This document shows, piece by piece, positions 1 to 12,355 of a DNA stretch of 64,000 bases. The stretch comes from Tritrichomonas foetus. Its lineage: Eukaryota > Parabasalia > Tritrichomonadida > Tritrichomonadidae. Numbering within the stretch: the first letter of the stretch is position 1; each line of letters starts with the position of its first letter. The stretch spans positions 8,632 through 72,631 of the forward strand of contig MLAK01000303.1 of assembly GCA_001839685.1 (NCBI GenBank), read 5' to 3'. The translations under genes were made by a program, and so were the position numbers. Under the pieces are notes generated by a model, which was not told where the DNA came from, did no database searches, and saw only the letters and a program-made list of their open reading frames with translations.

Positions 1-72
1 AAAGAAGAAAATAAGAATGAAGAAGAAAATAAGAATGAAGAAGAAAATAAGAATGAAGAAGAAAATGATAAT
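1..72 (+). repeat. 18-bp coding tandem repeat
   Basis: Almost four copies of an 18-bp unit (consensus aagaagaaaataagaatg) sit in frame in the Sel1 gene and encode a repeated E-E-N-K-N-E hexapeptide. The last copy has diverged. The array continues to the window edge, so its full length is unknown. Confidence 0.9.
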
Positions 73-441
73 CTTTTTAAAGAAGCGATCAATTTGTACA
101 GGATGGCAGCCGATGCTGGTGATACTGAAGGAATGTTAAATTGTGGAAGAGTATTTGAACATTATAAACGTGATATTGTTACTGCTGCTTTGTATTATAA
201 AATGGCAGCCGAGAAAGAATGCTCTGAGGCAATGATAAAATTAGCAAAATTACTTCAAAAATGTGAAGGTGAAAAAGAAGATATAATTTATTATGTAAAA
301 AAAGCAGTCGAATATGGCGATCCTGAAGGAATGTTTATGCTTGGTCAAATATATGAAGAAGGAAAATATTTGGAAAAAAATATTGATGAATCCAAAAAAT
401 TCTTTCAAATGGCAGAAGAAAATGGTTTTGTGAATGACTAG
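1..441 (+). CDS. Sel1-repeat protein, 3' part
   Basis: The reading frame is open from the window edge to the TAG at 439-441, so the 5' part of the gene lies outside. The first 24 codons are a charged low-complexity run of E, K and N. From about residue 28 there are helical Sel1-like repeats: the pattern A-x(5)-Y-x-M-A-A followed by G-x-x-E-A/G-M-x-x-L/C-G-x(2)-Y/F-E is visible about three times, for example near residues 35-55, 61-77 and 101-120. Sel1 (TPR-like) proteins are interaction scaffolds and form very large families in trichomonads; no catalytic residues are expected. The first in-frame ATG inside the window is at 103, but the open upstream frame and the coding-like repeat show it is internal. 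The partner or pathway cannot be told. Confidence 0.75.
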   Translation, partial: KEENKNEEENKNEEENKNEEENDNLFKEAINLYRMAADAGDTEGMLNCGRVFEHYKRDIVTAALYYKMAAEKECSEAMIKLAKLLQKCEGEKEDIIYYVKKAVEYGDPEGMFMLGQIYEEGKYLEKNIDESKKFFQMAEENGFVND

Positions 442-821
442 GTTTTGTTATATACCCTCTGTATTGCGACCAAAAGTTAAGCCTGAAATTCAAATTAGGC
501 TTTAGAATTGACTAAACTTGATCTTTTTCAAGTTTAATCGGAATGCAGATGTATATTTTGTATGTAAAAATTTTACTCTAAGACTAACTTTAATGTAAAC
601 AGGTTTTTGTTTTAATCTTTATCTAGTTTCATATCACATATAATTGACACATCACAGTCAACATATGATGATTTGAAATAGATAGAGATCATCTAACTTT
701 TGAATATCTAACTTTTTTACCTATTATCTGGCCTAATAGTCTGAATTATCTAATCGCCTTTGAATTTATATCTGAAGTATTCAAATATCATGTAAACCAA
801 TCAAATAACCAAAATCATCAA
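442..821. other. intergenic, nothing recognised
   Basis: AT-rich spacer between two genes on the plus strand. I see no convincing open frame, RNA gene or clear TCAYTW element directly before the next ATG; TCATCA at 816-821 is a weak match only. Confidence 0.5.
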
Positions 822-3800
822 ATGTCTTGGTCTGAGTGGCCTTACCTTGACAGTCCAATCACCACATTTTTTTCAGGCTTCAGACCAACTGACAATCTCA
901 TAATTAACGCCGTTCACATTTCACTTTTCGTGCTATTAATTATCGTCTTCTTCATTCCAGTTTTCATTCAATTCGATCAGACCAAAACGATAGTTTTTTC
1001 GTTTTTTCTTATGCTTTTTATGGCGATTCATAAAATAACGTTATTTTTCCTATACAAATTCCAAAAATTTCGAGATTTGTCAAATTCGCTCATTTCTTTA
1101 AACCGATCATTGAATTCATCCAATTCAACTATGAATGACTCAATATCATCAAAATATTATACAGAAAATAATAATTTATATCATCATCGAAATAGTGATT
1201 ATAAATCATGCACAGGTGATGATAAGAAAGATATTTTTTTTACGAGTCCCCCAAAAGTAATTCATAGTTTAGTTTCTTTAATTTTGACTTTTTCTGTTAG
1301 TTTTTTCACAATTTCATTGAATAATTTAGAATTTGTCACTTTTATTCAAAAATCTCTTTCTTTAACAATAACTGCTGCTTCAATATATTCAATGATTCAA
1401 TATCCGATTGTTGATCCTTATTCCACTACAATTAATGACAATTCAAATGCTTTTTGTCGACCATTTTTTATTACAATTTGTGGAGTAGCAGCCTTTACGT
1501 TCAATTTAATTTCAGAAAAATACCGAATAATAACAATACCAGTTTTTGATTTAAATTTGAATTTTTTTCAGTATCGTGAGCTTTTTGTGAATATTTTTCT
1601 TTGGCTTATTATTTCGTCTCCATTCTTGATTTTATTTGGATTTGTTGGCCATCCAAAAACAACTTTAATTTGGCTTTTTGAATGGATAAATATGTATGCA
1701 TTTGGACAAAGTGGTGTGTCAGGTCTTCTTGATGCTTTTATCAATTTTGTAAGAGGTGTTGTTTCTGTTGTTTCTGTGTCGCTTTTATTGAGACGAAAAA
1801 CAGAGTTGTGGACATTAACTTTATCACTTTGTATATTATTTGCGACTTTACAATTTCCAATTCCACCTTCACGACTTCTTTTTCGAAATCATTTTATTTT
1901 CATGGTTTTCTCGATTCTCGTTCCATCTTTTGTGGTTTATTCAGTCATGAAACTTGCTACTATAAAACATCGCACAATATGTATGATTATTTTATTCTGT
2001 TCCTTCTTTCTTGATTGGGTTTTACCACAAATTTTATCAAACCAACGTTATTTCATCTTTCATTTTCGTGTGATGACTGCCATTAGATATATTGAGTTTA
2101 TAAGATTGTTTACACCTTTGTTTTTTGCACCATTTTATGCAGTTTATTTAATTGATAATCAATCACCACGAAATATTCCTTATTGGATGTCTGCATTTTT
2201 AATGACGCAGATTTGTTCAATTGCTTTAAGTGAACCACATGTTTTTACTGTTGCTGTCGCAATTTCATTTGGTGTAATTGAAAATGATCTTGGATGGAGT
2301 AATAATCATATCGTTTCAGCTTTTTTAGGACTTTGGATTGCACGAAAGTGTTTTTCAATTTTTGGATATTTCGAATTTTTATCAATTGCAAGAAGATATC
2401 CATCTGTTCAAGGATGCGAAGATTTTCACACATGTTTACTTGTTTTTGTATTAAATCATCTTCCAATGCCTGACATAATAATTAAGCTTCCTGTCCTTCT
2501 CTGGGGTTTAGTGACAGGTTCTTCATTTGCTACACCCATGATGCTATATTATGCCATTTTACCAAGCCCACCACGCCCCAACCTTTTCTGGGATGATGTT
2601 GATTCTCGTAAAATGTCTCCAGAAATGGCATTAACTTCACAATTAAGTGAACATCCTGTTGAAGCACCTGTTTACGCTTCTGCTTCACGCGCTTTATGTG
2701 TTTCTTTACGTAAAATGATAAGGAGTGGACGATTAGGACGAGTGACAGCAGGTGATATATTTTTCTTTGAATGTGATGATATGGGTGCTTTTGTACATAT
2801 AATTGCAAATAATGCATTATCAACAAAATTCCAACTCAGGGGACTCGAATACTCATCACAAACTCCATGTCATCGAAGTGAAAAGTTTTCACTTGTCACT
2901 GCGGTGAATTTTTATAATAAATTCCCTAATTTCATTCATTCTTTACAAAGCAGAGTAACTGTGTTTGAAATTAGGTCTCTAGAAATCCCAATTTCAATGT
3001 ATGAAGTTACTTTTTTAGAGATCCAAGAAGCTTTCATTGGATGTAAAGTTACACAAATTCGTTATTTATTTTATGTAACCCTTTGCTATATTCTTTCCAA
3101 AAATAGCGTGAATTTATCCTCAGTGAAAATGTTTGGTTCGGAAAAAAGCACTCATCATAATACATCAAATGGAAATAGTTCGTTTCGTTTATATTCTGGT
3201 GTGTTAAGTGATATTGTTGAAGCCCGAGTGAGTGAATCGCATGAAAGAAGAGTTTATAATTTATATGATGCAATTATGTCTGCAATTATTGTACCTTCAA
3301 TGAACAAAATTAATGATACAAACTTATGTTTATTGTTTAATGAAGAATATAGGTTTTCTGGTGAATACAATTGGATTAATTCCATTTCAAAAGAAGTTCA
3401 AAATAGTTTTTATGAAGCAATTAGATTTAGTTTACTTGTTGTAACACTTACGTCTGCTGATTTGATTAGTGGACTTGAAGATCATACAGAAATTGTGCCA
3501 ACATTAACAGATATACAGAATGAATATGTTTGCACATCAATTCATGATAGAAAATTCCAAATGGCCTTTGAATCTGCAAAAAAGACACTTGTTTCAATGG
3601 TTTTTCGAAATAAAAAGCCTGTTTTCTTGAGATTTACACTCCAAAGAACAAAATGGGACATTTTTGAGCTTAAAAAAGAATGTGTTCGTGCATTTTGGAC
3701 AAATGAAGCACGATCACAAATGTTCTTTGGTGAAGATTCGCCTGAAAGAAACAACATTCAAGCGAATGCAATCACTCTCAGTAATATGATTTTGCAGAGC

Positions 3801-3923
3801 TGCAATCTTCCAATTGGCTATCCTGGTTTTGTTAGTCCAATTTTGACTTCGTACGACTTTCCAATGAATACTGGACCAGGAAATCGGAATCGCAATCATG
3901 GAGAAAATTTTTCGGTTTTGTAA
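822..3923 (+). CDS. pecanex-like multipass membrane protein
   Basis: A 1033-residue protein with many hydrophobic segments in its first 560 residues, for example about 29-51, 54-76, 145-168 and 250-270, followed by a mostly soluble C-terminal half. Three pecanex C-domain signatures are visible: PSPPRPNLFWDD near residue 580, FQLRGLEY near 670, and LPIGYPGFVSP near 994-1004. The family pattern is PSPPRP..FW, then FQLRGLEFRGTYC, then PIGYPIYVSPLTTSY. Pecanex proteins are ER/endomembrane proteins first known as Notch-pathway modifiers in Drosophila; their molecular activity is unsettled. A trichomonad has no Notch pathway, so an ancestral membrane role is inferred. A hydrophilic, Ser/Asn-rich loop at about 90-140 is probably cytosolic. 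The ATG is the first in frame. A TAATTAATAAA sequence follows the coding end, consistent with the UAAA-type polyadenylation signal of trichomonads. Confidence 0.85.
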   Translation: MSWSEWPYLDSPITTFFSGFRPTDNLIINAVHISLFVLLIIVFFIPVFIQFDQTKTIVFSFFLMLFMAIHKITLFFLYKFQKFRDLSNSLISLNRSLNSSNSTMNDSISSKYYTENNNLYHHRNSDYKSCTGDDKKDIFFTSPPKVIHSLVSLILTFSVSFFTISLNNLEFVTFIQKSLSLTITAASIYSMIQYPIVDPYSTTINDNSNAFCRPFFITICGVAAFTFNLISEKYRIITIPVFDLNLNFFQYRELFVNIFLWLIISSPFLILFGFVGHPKTTLIWLFEWINMYAFGQSGVSGLLDAFINFVRGVVSVVSVSLLLRRKTELWTLTLSLCILFATLQFPIPPSRLLFRNHFIFMVFSILVPSFVVYSVMKLATIKHRTICMIILFCSFFLDWVLPQILSNQRYFIFHFRVMTAIRYIEFIRLFTPLFFAPFYAVYLIDNQSPRNIPYWMSAFLMTQICSIALSEPHVFTVAVAISFGVIENDLGWSNNHIVSAFLGLWIARKCFSIFGYFEFLSIARRYPSVQGCEDFHTCLLVFVLNHLPMPDIIIKLPVLLWGLVTGSSFATPMMLYYAILPSPPRPNLFWDDVDSRKMSPEMALTSQLSEHPVEAPVYASASRALCVSLRKMIRSGRLGRVTAGDIFFFECDDMGAFVHIIANNALSTKFQLRGLEYSSQTPCHRSEKFSLVTAVNFYNKFPNFIHSLQSRVTVFEIRSLEIPISMYEVTFLEIQEAFIGCKVTQIRYLFYVTLCYILSKNSVNLSSVKMFGSEKSTHHNTSNGNSSFRLYSGVLSDIVEARVSESHERRVYNLYDAIMSAIIVPSMNKINDTNLCLLFNEEYRFSGEYNWINSISKEVQNSFYEAIRFSLLVVTLTSADLISGLEDHTEIVPTLTDIQNEYVCTSIHDRKFQMAFESAKKTLVSMVFRNKKPVFLRFTLQRTKWDIFELKKECVRAFWTNEARSQMFFGEDSPERNNIQANAITLSNMILQSCNLPIGYPGFVSPILTSYDFPMNTGPGNRNRNHGENFSVL

Positions 3924-4213
3924 TTAATAAATGTTTTTAAAGTGTTGATTTTTTTTCGTACTTACTTTTTTAGTTTTACTTTTTAGGGTTACACTTCAAT
4001 TGATGTTTCTTTTAAAAAAGAATAAATATTATTAAATATGCGGAAATATCTAAAACAAGAATTCGATTGATGTAAAAGATAAAAAATAAAGTTTTAGATC
4101 ACAAAATATTTATTATGTATTCTTTTTTTAAGTTTGGTAACAAACGACAAATTTTAATTAATTTTTTAATAAACACATTGAAAATATCCCAAGTAAAAAA
4201 AATAGAATCGCAA

Positions 4214-5512
4214 TTAGTTAAGCATTATATTTTCATTGTTTGAAACCAGTGTAATAATCTTCTGGAGTTCACCAACCTGTGAAACTGGTGTACAGCTGTT
4301 TTCGAAGCTTGCCTCTTCATTTGATTGAATCATAATATTTTGGATTTCCTTCAATTTGTTATTAAGTTTAACTTCCATTTCATGTTCTTGTTTTTCAAGA
4401 TCAAGAACTTCTTGGATTTTTTGGCAGCAGATTGCTTCAGCCTCATCAACTTCTGCTTGTAAAACAGAAACCTCTTGTTCTCTCTTCTTGTAAATATGCC
4501 TCCTCTTTTTAGCATATTTTCTTCGATCTTCATATCGATTTTTGATGAAGTTAATATCACATTTATCAGCATCAATTTTATCTTGTTTTCGCTTATAAAT
4601 TGCGTGATCTCTACGAATGCCAGCATCACCATCAAGAGCTTCACACAAAGTTGTTTTCAATCGTGCATTATTTTCATTCATTGTATTAATATCAAGCTGC
4701 ATTTTCTCAATATCAAAAAGATTATTTCTCAAATTCTCAATTCGGTTTGCTTTTATTCGATATTTGTCAGCTGAATTGTGAATTTTCATATGAAAATCAT
4801 TTTCAAGTTGTTCTAATTCGTTGTGAATTGAATTAAGTTTTTGTTGACGGGTTTGTGTTTTATCAAAAAGTTCTTGGGATTTTTCCAATTCAAGTTTGGC
4901 CAAATCCATTTCACCATCATCAGGAAGGGCATCAAACAAAGATTTGTGAGAAATTTCAATTGGCTTTTCTGAGGTTATTTGTGACGGTTTTGCCATCAAT
5001 TGCTGCTTGATCCGCAAAATCATCGAGCGAGCAGAATTTTGGGATATTAAAGTGTCCACCGCAAGCTGTTCTTCGAAATTTTCTGCTTCTATTTGGTCGT
5101 TGACATCGCTTTGAAGCATTGAACTGCACTGTTCGACTGATTTCTCATTGAGTTCGATGAATTCTTGATATGAGCCGAGGTCGTCAACCTGCTCGGCGAG
5201 TTGCTGGCTTGCATTCATATATCTTTCCTCCAAAAATCTTCTGTAAAGTTCAATTGAAGTGACGAATGTTAAAATCCCGATCATTCTGTCTTCTAGCTTT
5301 GTTCTGCCCTTCAATACAAGAAGCTGGCGAGCCCTCAAATCTTCTGCTTTAACTGAAAAATCGCGAACTGCTTCTAAAAAATCGTTTTCGCGCTGTACTA
5401 GGTCTTCGAGGGCCTCTTTTTGGGCATTGTTGACAGCCATCGATGTATATTTGTCTGTTCGTATTGAGATGGAGGCGGGTTTGCCATTCCTGAAGCGAGT
5501 ACTCCTATTCAT
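4214..5512 (-). CDS. coiled-coil protein, function unknown
   Basis: 432 residues, almost entirely helical and charged. Heptad-like stretches run from about residue 35 to 140 and again from 200 to 400, with many E, K, Q and L and no glycine-rich motifs or cysteine clusters. The first 35 residues are basic, Ser/Thr-rich and probably disordered. The overall look resembles cytoskeletal or axonemal coiled-coil proteins (the DUF4200/CCDC type was considered), but I see no diagnostic signature and do not assign a family. The ATG is the only good candidate start. It is convergent with the pecanex gene, and their 3' ends lie about 290 bp apart. Confidence 0.7.
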   Translation of the reverse strand: MNRSTRFRNGKPASISIRTDKYTSMAVNNAQKEALEDLVQRENDFLEAVRDFSVKAEDLRARQLLVLKGRTKLEDRMIGILTFVTSIELYRRFLEERYMNASQQLAEQVDDLGSYQEFIELNEKSVEQCSSMLQSDVNDQIEAENFEEQLAVDTLISQNSARSMILRIKQQLMAKPSQITSEKPIEISHKSLFDALPDDGEMDLAKLELEKSQELFDKTQTRQQKLNSIHNELEQLENDFHMKIHNSADKYRIKANRIENLRNNLFDIEKMQLDINTMNENNARLKTTLCEALDGDAGIRRDHAIYKRKQDKIDADKCDINFIKNRYEDRRKYAKKRRHIYKKREQEVSVLQAEVDEAEAICCQKIQEVLDLEKQEHEMEVKLNNKLKEIQNIMIQSNEEASFENSCTPVSQVGELQKIITLVSNNENIMLN

Positions 5513-6249
5513 GTCGTAAAAATATTTTATCGTACGTTTAAGTTAGACAGAATAGACACTCGGTTTATTTGAATGAAAATATTCTTGGAAATTATCTTTT
5601 CACAAAAAGTGAATGTTATTTTTTATAACTCTTAAGGGTGTTGTCTAACCGCCAAAAAAAAGTGCGCATAAAATCCTTATTATCAAAAAAACGGAGAAGA
5701 CCTCTGCGCTGATCTCTTGCAGAATAACTCACTANGAACCAAGCTTTTATATACTTATTTACCGAGTCGATCCAAATTTTACAGCTGAAAATTAATTTTT
5801 CAAATTTCCTCAAATCGATAAATCTTAATTTTCGGCTCTATTTCGTTTTAGNATTTCCGGNNTAATTNATGNTTGTATGGATGTCAAAACATTTGGCNCA
5901 ATACTCACGGAGTTATTTTTCGTTTAAAATTTCGATTTTAAAAATAATCGCCACAACCATTTAAATTCAATAAACGCCATGAAATAATCACATAACATAT
6001 CCTTTCAAATTAATGTGTATCAGAAAAAGTCAACATAAAAGAAATTTCAAAAATTCGATTAATTTATCTCATAAAAATATTGTTTATTTCTAAATATTTA
6101 TATGCAATAGTTCTGTTTTAGATTCTTACTTTGTCTTTTTTCTTTGTCACTTCCATTCTTCTTTGAGCTTTTCTTCCTTTATTTTAAAAATCTTCCAAGA
6201 CTGATATACCCGAAGTGTTGTTTTATTATTTTACCCACTGCTATATAAG

Positions 6250-6372
6250 AAGATATTCAAAATTGGGAACGATTTGTCGGTGAAAGTTTGGTTGTACACT
6301 TCTATCATCCTTTTATTTCTTATTATTAATACATGTGACGATAGAATAAATTTGACAGACAACCCACTTAAA
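6250..6372 (+). repeat. dispersed repeat, copy without insertion
   Basis: This about 120-bp stretch matches the two flanks of the transposon at 28245-29771. Shared segments include gatttgtcggtgaaagtttg and the later gacgatagaataaatttgac. In this copy the two segments are joined directly at a TA dinucleotide (6330-6331). That makes it a natural empty site for the element. The nature of the repeat itself is not known. Confidence 0.85.
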
Positions 6373-6843
6373 AAGAGTTTTCTGATTAATTCAAGATTAC
6401 AATTCGTCTTTGAAAGAAAGAATGAAAGAACTAAAGATTGACCCAAAAACTATTTCTAATCATTTTACATTCGAGAAAAACATTTCTCGGAATCATCTGT
6501 TAATTCTTGATCTACAAGGCCAAAATTCACCTTTTAAATTACAGTTGAACAGTCGTTTATGGTCAATTTAAAACATCAACTTTTTTATCGTGTAACTGAC
6601 ACATATAAAAAGTTCATTCATATCACATCTATCAATTTTAATATTCAGTTGAGAAATTCTGCTTCTGCTAAGAAATTCGAATTTCACAATTATATTTTTG
6701 AATGAAAATTCAATTCATTATTGAAAGAAATATCAACACAGATTGAATTTTCAATGAAGAATAAAATTTTGTAGATTTGAATTACACAATCGAATTCAAT
6801 ACTGTAAAAGAAATGTGTATTCAAAAAGTTCATTCAATGTACT

Positions 6844-6849
6844 TCATTT
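6844..6849 (+). promoter_or_regulatory. initiator-like TCATTT
   Basis: Matches the trichomonad Inr consensus TCAYTW. Its A lies 14 bases before the ATG of the beta-galactosidase gene, in the usual range for the very short 5' leaders of trichomonad mRNAs. Such a six-base motif is common by chance in AT-rich DNA. Confidence 0.4.
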
Positions 6850-6859
6850 TTTTTCCTGA

Positions 6860-10297
<3,438 letters not shown>

Positions 10298-10640
10298 GTA
10301 AAACTTCCTAATTAGTATTTTATTTCGCTCGATCCATAGTTAATCTTTCCACTAATCCATCTTTCCACTAATTCATCATAAAAAACGATTAAAGAACATC
10401 CTTTCATTAAACTTTTTTCCTTATGCACTATTTCAATAAAACATAAAACCCACAAACAGGATAGATTCCACAATTTATTGTCAGTATGAAATAAGGAGAT
10501 ACTGAAGAAGAACAAACTAAAGTAAATGAAATGTATTTTACTATTTTAAAAAAACGGAATAAATAGTCGGAAAGATATAAAACTATAAAAAATTATCATA
10601 AACACTGAAAAAACTAAACAAAAGGAAGCCACGAAGCCAT
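10298..10640. other. convergent intergenic spacer
   Basis: Separates the 3' ends of the beta-galactosidase and calreticulin genes. No coding or RNA feature is recognised; the minus-strand frame at 10312-10515 has no family resemblance. Confidence 0.5.
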
Positions 10641-11900
10641 TTACAGGTCGTCAAATTGGCTGCCTGTTGAAGGTGCGCGCCTCTTCTTCTTCGCCTGCTT
10701 CCTCCTGAGTTCGAAGTAGTTATTTTCGCCTTCACTTGACGAGTCCGAGAAAGCATCCATGTCGTGGTGATGGTCCATATCCTTATCTCTTCTCAGGTTT
10801 TCAATTTCTCTTTCTTTTCGCAATCTCTGGGAATGTTCGTCAAAATTTTTGACCTCCAACTCACGAATGCTTAAGAAAACCTCCTCCAGCATTTTCCTTG
10901 CGTATTCTTCATCGTCGGTAATCAGGAAATTATCGAATATTGTGTTGGGCACATTCTGAAAGAACTCCAAGCCGAGATAAGCTATATCTGAAAAATGGCC
11001 AAATGATGGATCCACCTCAACCTTCTTCTGGATCATTTTCGGCTTCCAGACACCTTTGTAGTTTGGATTTTTGATGATTCTAGGTGACCACTCGCCCCTG
11101 TACCTGGGATTCCGAATCATCTGTGGCGCCCATACGATGGAGTCATCCCATGAGGGCGGCTTGAAAGCGTCCGGATCTGGAATAAATTCGTCGTCAACCC
11201 AATTGGCGGGCTTTTTATCGTTCGGATCGACAATAAATTCGTCATCGTCCCAATCGGCTGGCTTGACGTCGTCTGGGTCTGGAATTTCGTCTGCGGGGGG
11301 AATAGGAAATCTGTCTTCGAGTGTGCCACTATCGACAACCTCGCCGTCGATTTGGACCTCAATTGTATTGTTTTTGCGAATAATAAGCGTATAAGCATGC
11401 GTAAGATGGTCTTTGAAACAGTTGATTGGGTGAAGTGTTTCGTATTGCTTTCCGTTATGACGAATAATGAAGTGTGTTCTTCGAAAAGTCGATCCGCAAA
11501 TATCTGGACCAAACATAAGAAGATAGTCTGTTTCGTTTGAAAAATGGGTGGGATCAACTGAGGAACCAAGAATTTTGATGTATTGACCACCACAATCGAC
11601 GTAATAATGAAGGCGGACTGTATATTGAATAATTAAATCTTTATCGCGAGAATCCATTCGATGAGTGAGATTTGTGTAAAGTAAATAGTTTTTTTTACTG
11701 TCCATTGTTTCCATACCTCTTTGGATCTTCTCGTCGCCCCAAAAATCTCCTGCACTTAATCTAACACGGCCGAGTTGAACACCTTTGCGGACATGCGTTG
11801 GTTTCTTCCATCGATTCTCCCATCCCTGTTCAAAGCGCTCTTCAAGATAGACGGTAGATTTGGTCAGAGGAAAAAAGGAAAAGATTAGAAAAGCGAGCAT
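10641..11900 (-). CDS. calreticulin-type ER chaperone
   Basis: 419 residues. A short signal peptide (about 1-15, MLAFLIFSFFPLTKS) precedes a lectin-like globular domain containing Y-x-G-G-like DCGGQYIKIL (around 103-112) and the FGPDICG cysteine motif near 130. The proline-rich P-domain follows (about 205-300). It has three type-1 repeats of the I-x-D-P-x-D/N-x-K-P-x-x-W form and two clear type-2 repeats of the NPxYxGxW form. There is no transmembrane helix after the P-domain, so this is calreticulin rather than calnexin. It binds monoglucosylated N-glycans and calcium and folds glycoproteins in the ER lumen. Unusual points: the C-terminal region is mixed-charge and ends in a basic cluster, not the long acidic calcium-binding tail, and the last four residues are FDDL rather than KDEL or HDEL. 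How it is retained in the ER is therefore uncertain. Confidence 0.92.
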   Translation of the reverse strand: MLAFLIFSFFPLTKSTVYLEERFEQGWENRWKKPTHVRKGVQLGRVRLSAGDFWGDEKIQRGMETMDSKKNYLLYTNLTHRMDSRDKDLIIQYTVRLHYYVDCGGQYIKILGSSVDPTHFSNETDYLLMFGPDICGSTFRRTHFIIRHNGKQYETLHPINCFKDHLTHAYTLIIRKNNTIEVQIDGEVVDSGTLEDRFPIPPADEIPDPDDVKPADWDDDEFIVDPNDKKPANWVDDEFIPDPDAFKPPSWDDSIVWAPQMIRNPRYRGEWSPRIIKNPNYKGVWKPKMIQKKVEVDPSFGHFSDIAYLGLEFFQNVPNTIFDNFLITDDEEYARKMLEEVFLSIRELEVKNFDEHSQRLRKEREIENLRRDKDMDHHHDMDAFSDSSSEGENNYFELRRKQAKKKRRAPSTGSQFDDL

Positions 11901-12355
11901 TTAAATTGCCACTTTTATTAAATTCACCATTAAAAATGACCTTGTGAGATGAAATTGATCTTGTTTCTCTGGCCAAACACACAATTTAAAAAAAGACGAG
12001 TTGAGATGCATTAAGGTAATAAAGTATTTTCCTAGGTTTAACATTATTTATTTGAACTAATAATAGATTTTTTATTTAGAAATTTCAAATATAATATGAG
12101 ATATTAAAGAAAAATATAAGTGTTACTAATCTCAGAATTTTCTGAAGTTTATGACTTATCAACAACATTTCAGAATATATTTGCTCGATCATTTGACGAA
12201 AAACCGCTAAATTTAACACTAAAGTTATCGTAATATTGTTATTATCTCTTATCTCAAATTTGAATGAGATTTTACTTATTTCGCTATTTAATTTAACCTC
12301 TACATTGACCATAATTATAGATTTGAATTGAAAAACCGTAATATTTTCATCCAAC
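11901..12355. other. divergent promoter region
   Basis: Lies between the divergently transcribed calreticulin and Yak1-type kinase genes. AT-rich, no supported gene. It contains no in-frame ATG that could start the kinase (see that entry). Confidence 0.5.

Larger units (their letters stand above)
5513..6859. other. long intergenic region with ambiguous bases
   Basis: No supported gene. Between 5736 and 5898 there are scattered N calls, so this stretch is poorly resolved or polymorphic. The minus-strand frame at 5616-5813 crosses one N and resembles nothing I know. A repeat shared with the transposon region lies at 6250-6372. An initiator-like element precedes the next gene. Confidence 0.5.

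Noticed and set aside
2530..2826. Minus-strand frames inside the pecanex gene
   Set aside because: Shadows of a clearly coding plus-strand gene; no domain of their own.
5616..5813. Minus-strand frame with one N
   Set aside because: Poor-quality sequence, no known family, no good start context.
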